Assembly (NCBI RefSeq): GCF_014534645.1
Contig: NZ_JACVQF010000238.1
Location: forward strand, 124,001-188,000
Direction: 5' to 3'
DNA: 64,000 bases
From: Streptomyces griseicoloratus
GTDB lineage: Bacteria > Actinomycetota > Actinomycetes > Streptomycetales > Streptomycetaceae
In this document: positions 50,895 to 61,887 of the stretch, piece after piece
Numbering within the stretch: the first letter of the stretch is position 1
Layout of the letters: every line of letters starts with the position of its first letter
The notes under the pieces: generated by a model
Seen by the model: only the letters and a program-made list of their open reading frames with translations
Databases searched by the model: none
Told to the model about the DNA's origin: nothing
Made by a program: the position numbers and the translations under genes

Positions 50895-50910
50895 TGTGGA
50901 CTACACCACA
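50895..50910. promoter_or_regulatory. dre-like palindrome upstream of msiK
   Basis: TGTGGACTACACCACA has perfect TGTGG/CCACA arms, and its inner TGGACTACACCA matches the dre core TGGTCTAGACCA at 10 of 12. It lies about 105 bp upstream of the msiK start. Confidence 0.45.
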
Positions 50911-51014
50911 ACTGAACATCCACGGACACCACCACGGGATTCCCCGTCGTGGCACCACCTTCCTACAACGGATCGTCCGGCACGTTCCTGCCGGTAGAAG
51001 GGGGCCCATTCACC

Positions 51015-52151
<1,137 letters not shown>

Positions 52152-52186
52152 GGCGCCGTGGGCCGACGCGGTCCCACACCCCCGTA

Positions 52187-52204
52187 ACGGGTGAATTCAC
52201 CCGT
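52187..52204. repeat. 18-bp perfect palindrome downstream of msiK
   Basis: ACGGGTGAATTCACCCGT is a perfect palindrome. Its right half together with the following bases (52196-52210) repeats 14 of 15 bases found upstream of msiK at 50887-50901. Confidence 0.7.
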
Positions 52205-52212
52205 GTTGACGA

Positions 52213-52246
52213 AGAAGGGCCCCGCAGCCTGCTGCGGGGCCCTTCT
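52213..52246 (+). terminator. intrinsic terminator of msiK
   Basis: A perfect 16-bp inverted repeat (52213-52228 with 52231-52246) lies about 60 nt after the stop codon. Confidence 0.92.
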
Positions 52247-52385
52247 CGTTGTCGACAAATACCCCGATACAACGGACGTTTCGAGCCGTGTGCGTCAACC
52301 CTCTACCCATTTCCGCACCCTTCCCCATCCCCCGAACCGGTGACTAAATGTCGCCAAATCACTACCGGACGCTACTCTCACTCGC

Positions 52386-52853
52386 GTGAAGCACTCCGTG
52401 AAGCACTCCGCCCCCCAACAGACGCGACGCGGCCGGGGCCCGGCCCGCCGGATCGGCCGCTCCCTCGCCTTCGTCCTGCCCGTCGTCCTGGTGCTCTCCG
52501 GGACCCTGGCGGTCACCCGAGTCAACTGGTCGGGGACCCCCTCGGACTCGGTGCTCACCGCGTCGGAGGCCTCCGCCACCGGGGCATCCTCGCGCGCCGC
52601 GGCCCGCGCCCCGCACGAGGTGCTGCGCGACCGGCTGCTGACCGAGCTTCAGGAGGAGGATCCGGGCGTGGCGTTGACCCACCTCCAGCAGGCCGTCGAC
52701 GACCGCCCGTCGCTGGCCCGGCACTGCGCCTCCATCGCCCGCTCCCTGGGCCGCGCCGCGGTGCGGACGTACGGCCCGACCCGCGCCCAGTCGTACGCCC
52801 GACCCGTCTGCGACACCGCCTTCGCCTCGGGCGTCCTGGCCGCGCACGGCTGA
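52386..52853 (+). CDS. small membrane-anchored/exported hypothetical protein
   Basis: A 155-aa protein with a basic N-terminus (MKHSVKHSAPQQTRRGRGPA), one hydrophobic segment (LAFVLPVVLVLSGTLAVTRV, about 28-48), and a soluble C-terminal domain LRDRLLTELQEEDPGVALTH, ARHCASIARSLGRAAVRTYG and VCDTAFASG. It looks anchored with the C-terminal domain outside; the two cysteines could form a disulfide. The GTG is 7 nt after TACTCT (52373-52378), so it is probably leaderless. The gap 52247-52385 shows no other gene. Family not recognised. Confidence 0.65.
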   Translation: MKHSVKHSAPQQTRRGRGPARRIGRSLAFVLPVVLVLSGTLAVTRVNWSGTPSDSVLTASEASATGASSRAAARAPHEVLRDRLLTELQEEDPGVALTHLQQAVDDRPSLARHCASIARSLGRAAVRTYGPTRAQSYARPVCDTAFASGVLAAHG

Positions 52854-52913
52854 GCACCGGCCACCGGGCGGCAGGGCTGCGTGCCGGCCGGGGACGCCAC
52901 GTACAGTTCGGGC

Positions 52914-53648
52914 ATGACCGATCCGAACGCTGCGTCCCGCCGCCCCGTTCAAGCCGTCGTCCTGGCCGGCGGACAGGGTTCCCGGCTGCGTCCCTACACC
53001 GACGACCGGCCCAAGCCGATGGTCGAGATCCCGGGCACCGGGACTCCGATCATCGGCCATCAGCTTGCCTGGCTCGCCGAGGAGGGCGTGACGGACGTGG
53101 TGGTCTCCTGCGGCCACCTCGCCGAGGTCCTGCAGAAGTGGCTGGAGACCGCCGATCTGCCGCTGTCCGTCACCACGGTCGTGGAGACCGAGCCCCTCGG
53201 CCGCGGCGGCGGCCTGAAGTACGCCGCCGCGCACCTGCCCCACCCCGACCGGGCCTGGTACGCCACCAACGGCGACATCTGGACCCGGTTCTCGCTGCGC
53301 GACATGGCCGACTTCCACACCGAGCGGGACGCCGTCGCGACCCTCGCCCTGGCCCGTCCGCGCCTGCCGTGGGGCGCCGTGCAGACCGACGGCTTCGGTC
53401 ACATCACCGACTTCATAGAGGCACCGCCCTCGACCTTCGAGATCAACGCGGGCGTGTACGTCTTCTCCCCGGGGTTCGCCGCGATGCTCCCGGAGCGCGG
53501 GGACCACGAGCGGACGACGTTCCCGCGGCTGGCCCGTGAGCGCCGGCTGGCCGGTTTCCCCATTCCGCAGGGCTCCTACTGGCGCGCGATCGACACCGCG
53601 AAGGATCTGACGGAGGCGGCGCGGGAGTTGGCGGCGCAGGGACGCTGA
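52914..53648 (+). CDS. sugar-1-phosphate nucleotidyltransferase
   Basis: A 244-aa GT-A-fold enzyme: VQAVVLAGGQGSRLRPYTDD with the pyrophosphorylase signature, RPKPMVEIPG, the metal aspartate in YATNGDIWTR, and FEINAGVYVFSPGF. It resembles mannose-1-phosphate guanylyltransferases and dTDP-glucose pyrophosphorylase-like proteins; the sugar is not determinable here. The ATG at 52914 lies 6 nt after TACAGT (52902-52907), again suggesting leaderless initiation. It is convergent with the DoxX gene. Confidence 0.85.
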   Translation: MTDPNAASRRPVQAVVLAGGQGSRLRPYTDDRPKPMVEIPGTGTPIIGHQLAWLAEEGVTDVVVSCGHLAEVLQKWLETADLPLSVTTVVETEPLGRGGGLKYAAAHLPHPDRAWYATNGDIWTRFSLRDMADFHTERDAVATLALARPRLPWGAVQTDGFGHITDFIEAPPSTFEINAGVYVFSPGFAAMLPERGDHERTTFPRLARERRLAGFPIPQGSYWRAIDTAKDLTEAARELAAQGR

Positions 53649-53693
53649 GCCCGCGCAGTTCCCGGAACCGACCTGACATCACAGGGACGAAAT

Positions 53694-53733
53694 GACGGGG
53701 TCCCGCACGGACGATCACGTGCGGGACCCCGTC
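53694..53733. terminator. bidirectional terminator
   Basis: A perfect 16-bp stem (53694-53709 with 53718-53733) and an 8-nt loop lie between the convergent nucleotidyltransferase and DoxX genes. Confidence 0.9.
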
Positions 53734-53759
53734 GTCGTACACCGGGCCGTGGCCGGGGG

Positions 53760-55535
53760 CTAGCCGAGGAGGCCGCCCACCAGACGGCCGCCCGGCTCAC
53801 CCGTGGACGAACCACCGTCACCGCCGCCGGTTCCGGTACCGGTGCCTCCGGTCGAGCCGCCCCCGCCGCTGCCGCCGGCGGTGGCGCCGCCGGAGGTCGG
53901 TCCCGTGGTGGTGCTCGGGGCCTGCTCGGCCGGGGCGGTCCGCTGCGACGGGGCCTGGCCGACGGTGCCCTGGGTCTGGCTGGGGGCGCCGCCGGTGGCG
54001 GTACCGCTGCCGTCGCCGGTCGCGCCCGGCGTGGCCGCGGCGCCCGTGGAGGGGGTCGCCGTCGTGCCGGAGGTGGCGCCCTGGGTCGGTGAGGAGGACG
54101 CCCCGGGCGTGCGCTGCCGCTCGCCGGGCTCCTGGGGGAGCGGGGAGCCGGGCTGCTCGTTGCGCGGGGCCTCGCCGGGCCCCGGGACGACCACCCGGTC
54201 GGCGTCCCGGACGGCGCCGCCGAGCAGCGAACCGACGAGGAGCGTGAGGCCGGTGACGAGGAAGGTGACGAGGGCGCCGCGGCGCAGTACGTAGCGGCGC
54301 AGGTCCCAGATGGCCGCGCGGGGGCCGAGGCGTCGCCAGGCGCCGGCGGTGAGCCGGCCGTCCACGGAGTAGACGGGGGCACCGGCGATGATCAGCGGGG
54401 ACCAGGCGGCGAGGTAGATGATGTCCGGCGCGTCGTAGGCGGGGACGCTCTTCCAGCTGACGGTGATCAGGAGCGCGGCGGACAGGGCCGCGCCGATGGC
54501 GGCGGCGACGCGCTGCCAGCAGCCGAGGATGGTCAGGACGCCCACGATGACCTGGAGGAAGGCGATGACGAGCCCGGAGCCGACGGGGTGGGCGAGGGCG
54601 AACTGACGCAGCGGCTCGGCGACGTCCCAGGGGTGCAGGGTGTTGAGCCACTTGACCATGGAGCCGCGTTCGCCGCCGTCGAAGTAGACGGGGTCGCAGA
54701 GCTTGCCCATGCCGGCGTAGACGGAGATGAAGCCGAGGAAGACGCGCAGGGGCAGCAGCACGACGCCGAGGTTCATACGGCGGCCGGGGTGGTAGGCGTG
54801 CCGTGCCGGGTCGTCGGCGGCGTGGCGCTTGGCGCGCGGCGCGGTCTCGTCCGCGTACCCGTCGTCGGGGCCGGAGCCGAAGTCCTCGTCGGCGTAGAGG
54901 GGTTCGTCGTAGACGGGTTCGTCGTAGGCCGGTTCGTCGTAGGCGCTGCCGACGGTCCGCATGGCAGGCAGCAGCCGGGTCCCCTCGCGGCCCGGGCCGC
55001 GCTGGGCGCCGACCACGGGGGTTTCGAGGGTCTGGGTGGAGTCGTCGTCGTACCCGTCGTATCCCGGGTCGTAGCCGGTGTACGGGGTGTGGGTGGTGCC
55101 GCCCGGGGTGCCGTCGTCCACGGTGACGCGGGGGATGACCTGGGTGGCTCCGGCGTCGGCGGCGGCCTCCTCGGGGTGGCGGCCGGCTCCGGCCCGCACC
55201 GCCTGGAGCAGTCGGTGGGCGCCGGTGTCGTCGGGATCGGACCGGCCGCTCCAGACGAGGGGGCGGCGGCGGGCACCCGCGCCGGCGCCCGCGCGTTCGG
55301 CGGCGCCGACGACGGGGATGCGGGCGGTGTCCTGGGTGGCGCTCAAGTGCCGCGCGATCCGCGGGGATCGGGTCCGCCGCGCGGAGGCACCCAGCTGCAC
55401 GCGGAAACTCGCGTGACTGACGATCACCTGGGCCGGATCGCTCGGCACCTTCACCGTGCTCAGCGCGGGAGCGTCGTCGATTCCCGACGAGCGGTCCCCC
55501 GTGGGTGTGCGGGGTGTTCTGGTGTCCACACTCAT
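53760..55535 (-). CDS. DoxX-family membrane protein with long disordered ends
   Basis: A 591-aa protein. About 255 hydrophilic residues, including three near-identical YDEP units (SAYDEPAYDEPVYDEPLYAD) and Tyr/Asp-rich GYDPGYDGYDDD, precede a four-helix DoxX domain (LPLRVFLGFISVYAGMGKL to YLAAWSPLIIAGAP, about 265-400). A further hydrophobic segment and a Gly/Ser/Thr-rich tail end in GGRLVGGLLG. DoxX domains occur in redox and thiosulfate-handling membrane proteins, but no partner is adjacent. rlmB lies about 118 bp away on its 5' side. Confidence 0.82.
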   Translation of the reverse strand: MSVDTRTPRTPTGDRSSGIDDAPALSTVKVPSDPAQVIVSHASFRVQLGASARRTRSPRIARHLSATQDTARIPVVGAAERAGAGAGARRRPLVWSGRSDPDDTGAHRLLQAVRAGAGRHPEEAAADAGATQVIPRVTVDDGTPGGTTHTPYTGYDPGYDGYDDDSTQTLETPVVGAQRGPGREGTRLLPAMRTVGSAYDEPAYDEPVYDEPLYADEDFGSGPDDGYADETAPRAKRHAADDPARHAYHPGRRMNLGVVLLPLRVFLGFISVYAGMGKLCDPVYFDGGERGSMVKWLNTLHPWDVAEPLRQFALAHPVGSGLVIAFLQVIVGVLTILGCWQRVAAAIGAALSAALLITVSWKSVPAYDAPDIIYLAAWSPLIIAGAPVYSVDGRLTAGAWRRLGPRAAIWDLRRYVLRRGALVTFLVTGLTLLVGSLLGGAVRDADRVVVPGPGEAPRNEQPGSPLPQEPGERQRTPGASSSPTQGATSGTTATPSTGAAATPGATGDGSGTATGGAPSQTQGTVGQAPSQRTAPAEQAPSTTTGPTSGGATAGGSGGGGSTGGTGTGTGGGDGGSSTGEPGGRLVGGLLG

Positions 55536-55653
55536 CTAACCGAGTGACGTGACGTTAGGACACTGCTTTGACCCGCCGGATCTGTCCGGACCCCGTCAAA
55601 CGCGCCCGAACCACCCCGAACCCCCCGCGCGGGGGACCATGTCGAACGCCGGT

Positions 55654-56595
55654 TCAGGCCCGCCGGCGCGCCGCCTCGTACAGGACGATCCCCGCCGCGA
55701 CACCCGCGTTCAGTGACTCGGCGCCACCGGGCATCGGGATCCGCACCCGGAAGTCGCACGTCTCGCCGACCAGCCGGGACAGGCCCTTGCCCTCGCTGCC
55801 GACGACGATGACGACGGGCCCGTCCAGGGCCTCCAGCTCGCCGAGTTCGACCTCCCCGTCGGCGGCGAGACCCACGACGACGATCCCGGCCTTCTGGTAC
55901 GCCTCCAGAGCGCGCGTGAGGTTGGTGGCACGGGCGACCGGCGTGCGCGCGGCCGTGCCGGCGGACGTCTTCCAGGCGCCCGCCGTCATGCCGGCCGCGC
56001 GCCGCTCGGGCACGACGACGCCGTGGCCGCCGAAGGCGGAGACGGACCGGACGACGGCACCGAGGTTGCGCGGGTCGGTCACCCCGTCGAGGGCGACGAT
56101 CAGCGGGTCCTCGCCCTCGTCGAAGGCGGCGTCGGCGAGGTCGGAGGGGTGGGCGTACTCGTACGGCGGGACCTGGAGGACCAGGCCCTGGTGGTTGAGC
56201 CCGTTGGTCATCCGGTCCAGCTCGGGACGCGGCGCCTCCATCAGGTTGATGCCGCCGCGCTCGGCCGCGAGCTGGAGCGCCTCGCGCACCCGCTCGTCGT
56301 TGTCGATGAACTGCTGGACGTAGAGCGTGGAGGCGGGCACGCCCTCGCGCAGCGCCTCGACGACGGGGTTGCGGCCGACGACGAGTTCGGACGCCGAGCG
56401 TCCGCCGCCGCGCCGCTGCTGCGGACGGCCCTGCGAGCGGCGGGCCTTCGCCTGGGCGGCGCGCTGCTTGGCGTGTCCCTTGCGCATCTCGGCGGGGGGC
56501 GTGGGTCCCTTGCCCTCCAGGCCCCGGCGCCGCTTGCCGCCGCTGCCGACCTGCGCGCCCTTCTTGCCGGACATGCGGCGGTTGTTCGCGGCCAT
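55654..56595 (-). CDS. rlmB: 23S rRNA (guanosine-2'-O-) methyltransferase RlmB
   Basis: A 313-aa SpoU/TrmH (SPOUT) methyltransferase. A Lys/Arg-rich N-terminal extension (1-70) precedes the substrate-binding domain ([20 protein letters not shown]) and the knotted catalytic domain with [33 protein letters not shown] and [15 protein letters not shown]. It 2'-O-methylates G2251 (E. coli numbering) of 23S rRNA. It follows cysS in the same direction with a hairpin between, part of the conserved carD-ispDF-cysS-rlmB block. Confidence 0.92.
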   Translation of the reverse strand: MAANNRRMSGKKGAQVGSGGKRRRGLEGKGPTPPAEMRKGHAKQRAAQAKARRSQGRPQQRRGGGRSASELVVGRNPVVEALREGVPASTLYVQQFIDNDERVREALQLAAERGGINLMEAPRPELDRMTNGLNHQGLVLQVPPYEYAHPSDLADAAFDEGEDPLIVALDGVTDPRNLGAVVRSVSAFGGHGVVVPERRAAGMTAGAWKTSAGTAARTPVARATNLTRALEAYQKAGIVVVGLAADGEVELGELEALDGPVVIVVGSEGKGLSRLVGETCDFRVRIPMPGGAESLNAGVAAGIVLYEAARRRA

Positions 56596-56652
56596 GAGTT
56601 ACCTGTCTCCGCTCTCTTACGGGAGTGTGTGTACTGCTTGCGTCTTATGCAG

Positions 56653-56680
56653 TGTGCCGCCCGGAGGGCCGGGCGGCACA
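56653..56680 (-). terminator. hairpin between cysS and rlmB
   Basis: TGTGCCGCCCGG (56653-56664) pairs with CCGGGCGGCACA (56669-56680) around a 4-nt loop, 25 nt after the cysS stop. It should terminate or attenuate read-through to rlmB. Confidence 0.8.
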
Positions 56681-56704
56681 GTCGATCTTCCTGACCGGGA
56701 CGGG

Positions 56705-58105
<1,401 letters not shown>

Positions 58106-58213
58106 GTGTCCAGGGTAGTGGGCGCCGGGCAGTGCCATGGGCCCGCCGGACCGGCGGGCGCGTTTTCATGGTTTTCGCGACCCGCTTTGCCGCGCTTCCG
58201 TGACCCCGCGCAC

Positions 58214-58310
58214 GGCCGGAGACCGGGTCCGGCGGACGCCGGGAACGGCGGACACTGGGAACGGCGGACACCGGGCCCGGCCGACACCAGGTCCGGCCGA
58301 CACGCGAGCG
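58214..58310. repeat. tandem array of a degenerate 16-bp unit, about six copies
   Basis: Units of the type GGCGGACACCGGGAAC start at about 58214, 58231, 58247, 58263, 58279 and 58295 in the gap between ispF and cysS. Period is 16 bp except the first (17). Confidence 0.85.
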
Positions 58311-58320
58311 CGCGGCCCGC

Positions 58321-58827
58321 TCAGCCGGCCCGTACCACCAGTGCCGTCGCCACGGCCATCAGGCCCTCTCCCCGGCCCGGGAAGCCGAGCCCGTCGGTCG
58401 TCGCACCGGACACCGACACCGGTGCCCCGGCCGCCTCCGAGAGGATCTTCTGCGCCTCTTCGCGCCGCTTGCCGATCTTCGGCCGGGGGCCCACGACCTG
58501 CACCGCGACATTGCCGATCCGGAAGCCGGCCTCCCGCACGATCCGCGCGGCCTCGGTCAGCAGCGTCACCCCGGACGCCCCGGACCACTGCGGGCGCCCG
58601 GTGCCGAAGTGCTGCCCCAGGTCGCCGAGTCCGGCCGCCGAGAACAGCGCGTTGCACGCGGCGTGCGCGACGACGTCCGCGTCGGAGTGCCCGGCCAGAC
58701 CAGGGCCCTCGCCCTCCCACTTCAGGCCGGCGCACCACAACTCGCGGCCGTCCTCGAAGGCGTGGATGTCGGTGCCGATGCCGACCTGCGGCAGCGGGAA
58801 GGAGTCGAAACCGCCCTCAGAAGCCAT
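58321..58827 (-). CDS. ispF: 2-C-methyl-D-erythritol 2,4-cyclodiphosphate synthase
   Basis: A 168-aa MEP-pathway enzyme forming MEcPP. Zinc ligands are in GIGTDIHAF and [29 protein letters not shown] and the C-terminal [15 protein letters not shown] are characteristic. Its first codons overlap the end of ispD by 11 bp, so the two are translationally coupled in one transcript. Confidence 0.96.
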   Translation of the reverse strand: MASEGGFDSFPLPQVGIGTDIHAFEDGRELWCAGLKWEGEGPGLAGHSDADVVAHAACNALFSAAGLGDLGQHFGTGRPQWSGASGVTLLTEAARIVREAGFRIGNVAVQVVGPRPKIGKRREEAQKILSEAAGAPVSVSGATTDGLGFPGRGEGLMAVATALVVRAG

Positions 58828-59572
58828 CGTTGAGCCTCCTGCGCGCCAGGACCGCCTCCGCGAGGACCAGGTCGAGGGGCCGGGTCACCTTGAACGCCTC
58901 CTCGTGACCGGGCACCACGACGACCGTCCGCCCGAGCCGCTCGACCATGCTCGCGTCGTCGGTGACGTCGCCGGTCACCGTCTCGTGCGCCCGCACCAGC
59001 GTGTCCCGGTCGAAGCCCTGGGGGGTCTGCACCGCGCGCAGCCGGGCCCGTTCCGGCGTCGCCACCACCGGCTCCGGCTCGCCCGGCACCGCGGCCGGCT
59101 CGACCTGCTTGACGGTGTCGGCGAGCGGCAGCGCCGGCACGACGGCGACGGCTCCGTCGCGGACGGCCTCGATCACGCCGTCCACGGTGTCCACCGGCAC
59201 CAGCGGCCGGGCCGCGTCGTGCACGAGGACGATGTCGTAGCCGGGCGGCAGCGCCTCGAGTCCGAGCCGTACGGACTCCTGGCGCGTCTCGCCGCCGGGC
59301 ACGACGGCGAAGTCCGTCCGGTCGGGCAGCGCGTGCGCGTCGAGCAGGCTCTTGACCTCGGCGGCGCCGTCGGGCGGGGCCACGACGACGACCAGGGAGA
59401 CCGCACGGGATGCGGCCATCGCACGGACCGCGTGGATCAGCATGGGGGTGCCGCCCAGGGCGCGGAGCGCCTTCGGGGCGCCGGGTCCGAGGCGTACGCC
59501 CCGGCCGGCGGCCGGGATCACGACGGCCGTGCGGGCGGCCGCGGCCGGTGCGGGTCGCGATTCGTCAGACAT
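58817..59572 (-). CDS. ispD: 2-C-methyl-D-erythritol 4-phosphate cytidylyltransferase
   Basis: A 251-aa MEP-pathway cytidylyltransferase. The CTP loop is [20 protein letters not shown], then [44 protein letters not shown], and [16 protein letters not shown]. It makes CDP-ME from MEP and CTP. It is overlapped by ispF downstream and separated from carD by 226 bp that hold no gene (a short GTATCG repeat at about 59697-59710 only). Confidence 0.95.
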   Translation of the reverse strand: MSDESRPAPAAAARTAVVIPAAGRGVRLGPGAPKALRALGGTPMLIHAVRAMAASRAVSLVVVVAPPDGAAEVKSLLDAHALPDRTDFAVVPGGETRQESVRLGLEALPPGYDIVLVHDAARPLVPVDTVDGVIEAVRDGAVAVVPALPLADTVKQVEPAAVPGEPEPVVATPERARLRAVQTPQGFDRDTLVRAHETVTGDVTDDASMVERLGRTVVVVPGHEEAFKVTRPLDLVLAEAVLARRRLNDGF

Positions 59573-59798
59573 CGGTTCCTGTCAGGTTTGTGTGCTGGCC
59601 TGGCGTGGGTATGGCCTGGGAAGTGCCGGGCGCGACGCCCCGACCGGACCCTTCCGTGACGCTGGTCGAGCGAGTCGCCCGGGTCGGCACGCCCGGTATC
59701 GGTATCGGGTACGGACATGCCGCAGCGCCCGGCGACGGAAAGACGTCATCGGGCACCGCGGCATTTCAGTGTGAACCGAGCGGGCACTGCCGCACGCG

Positions 59799-60281
59799 TC
59801 AGGACGCGAGAACCTCGTCGAGCAGGGCCTCGGCCTTGTCCTCGTTGGTGTTCTCCGCGAGAGCCAGCTCGCTCACCAGGATCTGGCGGGCCTTGGCGAG
59901 CATCCGCTTCTCACCGGCGGAGAGTCCGCGCTCGCGCTCACGACGCCACAGGTCGCGCACGACCTCCGCGACCTTGATGACATCGCCGGAGGCGAGCTTC
60001 TCCAGGTTTGCCTTGTATCGACGCGACCAGTTCGTGGGCTCCTCGGCGTACGGTGCGCGCAGCACCTCGAAGACCCGGTCCAGTCCGTCCTGACCGACCA
60101 CATCACGCACGCCGACGAACTCCGCATTGTCCGCTGGCACACGCACCGTCAGGTCACCCTGGGCGACCTTCAGCACCAAGTAGGTCTTGTCCACGCCTTT
60201 GATCTGGCGAGTTTCGATGGCCTCGATCAGCGCGGCCCCGTGATGGGGATAGACCACGGTGTCGCCAACCTTGAACGTCAT
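59799..60281 (-). CDS. carD: CarD-family RNA polymerase-binding regulator
   Basis: A 160-aa protein with the N-terminal RNA polymerase interaction domain ([40 protein letters not shown]) and a helical DNA-contacting C-terminal domain ([40 protein letters not shown]). In actinobacteria CarD stabilises open complexes, especially at rRNA promoters. AAGGGG is 10 nt upstream of the ATG. Synteny with ispD and an LpqE-like lipoprotein matches mycobacteria. Confidence 0.96.
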   Translation of the reverse strand: MTFKVGDTVVYPHHGAALIEAIETRQIKGVDKTYLVLKVAQGDLTVRVPADNAEFVGVRDVVGQDGLDRVFEVLRAPYAEEPTNWSRRYKANLEKLASGDVIKVAEVVRDLWRRERERGLSAGEKRMLAKARQILVSELALAENTNEDKAEALLDEVLAS

Positions 60282-60579
60282 GTGACAGGTACCCCTTCCG
60301 TGGCTATCCAGGGTAACACGGATACGGCGTCTTCTGAATGGCGTTTTCGCAGGTCAGGGCATATCTCGGGGCTTGACAACAGCAAGAGGAACGTGCTGCG
60401 GCGGCCGAGCGGAAGAAGGTATTCGCAGGTCGGAGCGGCTGTTCGGGGCGAGGGAAACGCGCACGTTACACACCTCGGGAGGCCCGCACCGGCGGTCGAA
60501 GATCCCCATATGTCCGGTTCCAGGCGTGCGACTTCCGCTACTCCGTTCGGTGGCCGGGAGGGGGTTCCGGACGAATCCC

Positions 60580-60645
60580 GAATTGATCACACGGCGCCCC
60601 GCGCGGGTCTCGGTGATCAATTCCGCGGCCGTCCGCACGGCCGCG
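60580..60645. other. two adjacent strong hairpins, possible small RNA or leader structure
   Basis: GAATTGATCAC (60580-60590) pairs with GTGATCAATTC (60613-60623) and encloses the palindrome CCCGCGCGGG (60598-60607). Immediately next, CGCGGCCGT (60624-60632) pairs with ACGGCCGCG (60637-60645). All arms are perfect. Confidence 0.55.
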
Positions 60646-60954
60646 CATTCCTTCACCGGGAATTCCCCCGGGCGGCTTCTTGTGGATGGCTTCTTATGTG
60701 AATGACGGACGAGTGCGCGCCCCAATGTGACTCTGCAGTCTCATCTGTCACAGGACCGGACTCATCCGTCCCGGGAGAGGCCCCGTCCGGCACAGGTCCA
60801 CGGAAGTCCAGGACGGCGGCGCCCGGCCATCCGGTTCCCGGGGCTCCGGAATGCCCGGCTCCGAGCCCCGGAACTACCGCCTGCTGAGCGAAGCGGAGGG
60901 CCTAGGGGAGGGTCGGGTGCGGCCGCCCGGGAACGGCTCGGTAACCTGAGGCCG

Positions 60955-60983
60955 CTGACAGACACTTAGGGCGGCTTTATTCC
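60955..60983 (+). promoter_or_regulatory. candidate promoter of the LpqE-like lipoprotein gene
   Basis: CTGACA (60955-60960) and TATTCC (60978-60983) are separated by 17 bp, giving a leader of about 34 nt that contains AAGGAG before the GTG. Confidence 0.55.
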
Positions 60984-61023
60984 GTGGCCGCCGCCTCGCT
61001 CGAGTCAAGGAGTTGCCGCCGCC

Positions 61024-61743
61024 GTGAGCAGCAGCCTTCGACGCGGCGCCCTCGCCGCCGCCGCCATCGCGTTCTCGATCGCCTCGCTCGCCGCGTGCGG
61101 CGCCGGCCACAACGCCCAGACCCTGGAGATCAAGCCGGACAACGCGGCGACGACCGTCGGCGACATCAAGATCCAGAACGCGGTCGTCATCACCCAGCCC
61201 GACCTGGAGTCGACCGGCCCCGCCGTCGTCGCTGCCACCTTCTTCAATGCCGGCAGCACCGACCAGAAGCTCGAGTCCATCACGGTCGACGGCACCGACA
61301 AGTCCGCCGAGCTGAAGCCCGCGAAGGGCGGCAAGGACCTGACCATCCCGGCGGGCGGCTCCCTCGTCCTCGGCGGCAAGGACAACGCCACCGCGGTCCT
61401 GCCCAGCAGCCGCGAGGCCATCCAGGACGGCAACGCCCAGAAGATCACCTTCACCTTCAGCAAGACCGGTGACGTGACCCTGCGCGCGTTCGTCGTCCCG
61501 GCCGAGAGCTACTTCGAGTCCTGGGGCCCGAGCGAGGTCCCGGGCGCGGCGGGCGCGACGGCGCAGCCCTCCGGCGAGGCCACCGGGGAACCGGCGGGCG
61601 AGGACGGCGGGGAGCCGGCCGACGGCCAGACCTCCGGCGCCCCGGCCGACGGCGGGGAGCACGGCGCGTCCGGCGACACGTCCACGTCGACGGCCCCGGC
61701 CGACGGCGGCACCGCGTCGCAGGAGGCGTCGACCGGCCACTGA
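61024..61743 (+). CDS. LpqE-like exported lipoprotein
   Basis: A 239-aa lipoprotein. The signal peptide ends in ASLAAC (Cys25). The folded domain of about 130 residues (IKIQNAVVITQPDLESTGPA, VVAATFFNAGSTDQKLESIT, LTIPAGGSLVLGGKDNATAV) resembles the beta-sandwich of PCu(A)C/LpqE-type proteins, but no Met/His copper site is obvious. It ends in a low-complexity Gly/Glu/Ala/Asp/Ser-rich tail (residues 175-239). Divergent position next to carD is the same as lpqE in mycobacteria. AAGGAG precedes the GTG. Confidence 0.82.
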   Translation: MSSSLRRGALAAAAIAFSIASLAACGAGHNAQTLEIKPDNAATTVGDIKIQNAVVITQPDLESTGPAVVAATFFNAGSTDQKLESITVDGTDKSAELKPAKGGKDLTIPAGGSLVLGGKDNATAVLPSSREAIQDGNAQKITFTFSKTGDVTLRAFVVPAESYFESWGPSEVPGAAGATAQPSGEATGEPAGEDGGEPADGQTSGAPADGGEHGASGDTSTSTAPADGGTASQEASTGH

Positions 61744-61767
61744 GCCGGTCGACCGGCCACTAAGCCG
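61728..61767. repeat. 20-bp tandem duplication spanning the stop codon
   Basis: GTCGACCGGCCACTGAGCCG (61728-61747) is directly repeated with one change, TGA to TAA, at 61748-61767. The second copy places TAA at the corresponding in-unit position. Confidence 0.95.
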
Positions 61768-61824
61768 GATGTGACGCGGGCCGGACACCGAAGGCCGGAC
61801 TGCACTGAGCACCGGACAAGCACT

Positions 61825-61863
61825 GAGCAAGGGCGGGACCTCCGAGAGGTCCCGCCCTTGCTC
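61825..61863. terminator. bidirectional terminator between the lipoprotein gene and phoP
   Basis: An 18-bp perfect stem (61825-61842 with 61846-61863) with a 3-nt loop sits between convergent genes. Confidence 0.93.
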
Positions 61864-61887
61864 ACGTTCCGTCGCTCAGGTGCCGGC

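Larger units (their letters stand above)
60282..61023. other. 742-bp divergent intergenic region without a credible gene
   Basis: The carD leader and promoter (TTGCTG and TATGCC on the minus strand near 60353-60385 are candidates), a cluster of hairpins at 60580-60645 and the promoter of the lipoprotein gene lie here. Open frames at 60354-60725 (minus) and 60373-60705 (plus) have no ribosome-binding site, unusual composition and no recognisable family, so I do not call them genes. Confidence 0.6.

Noticed and set aside
60354-60725. Overlapping ORFs on both strands in the carD-lpqE gap
   Set aside because: No ribosome-binding site or leaderless promoter at the starts, atypical codon use and no recognisable motif; the region is better described by hairpins.
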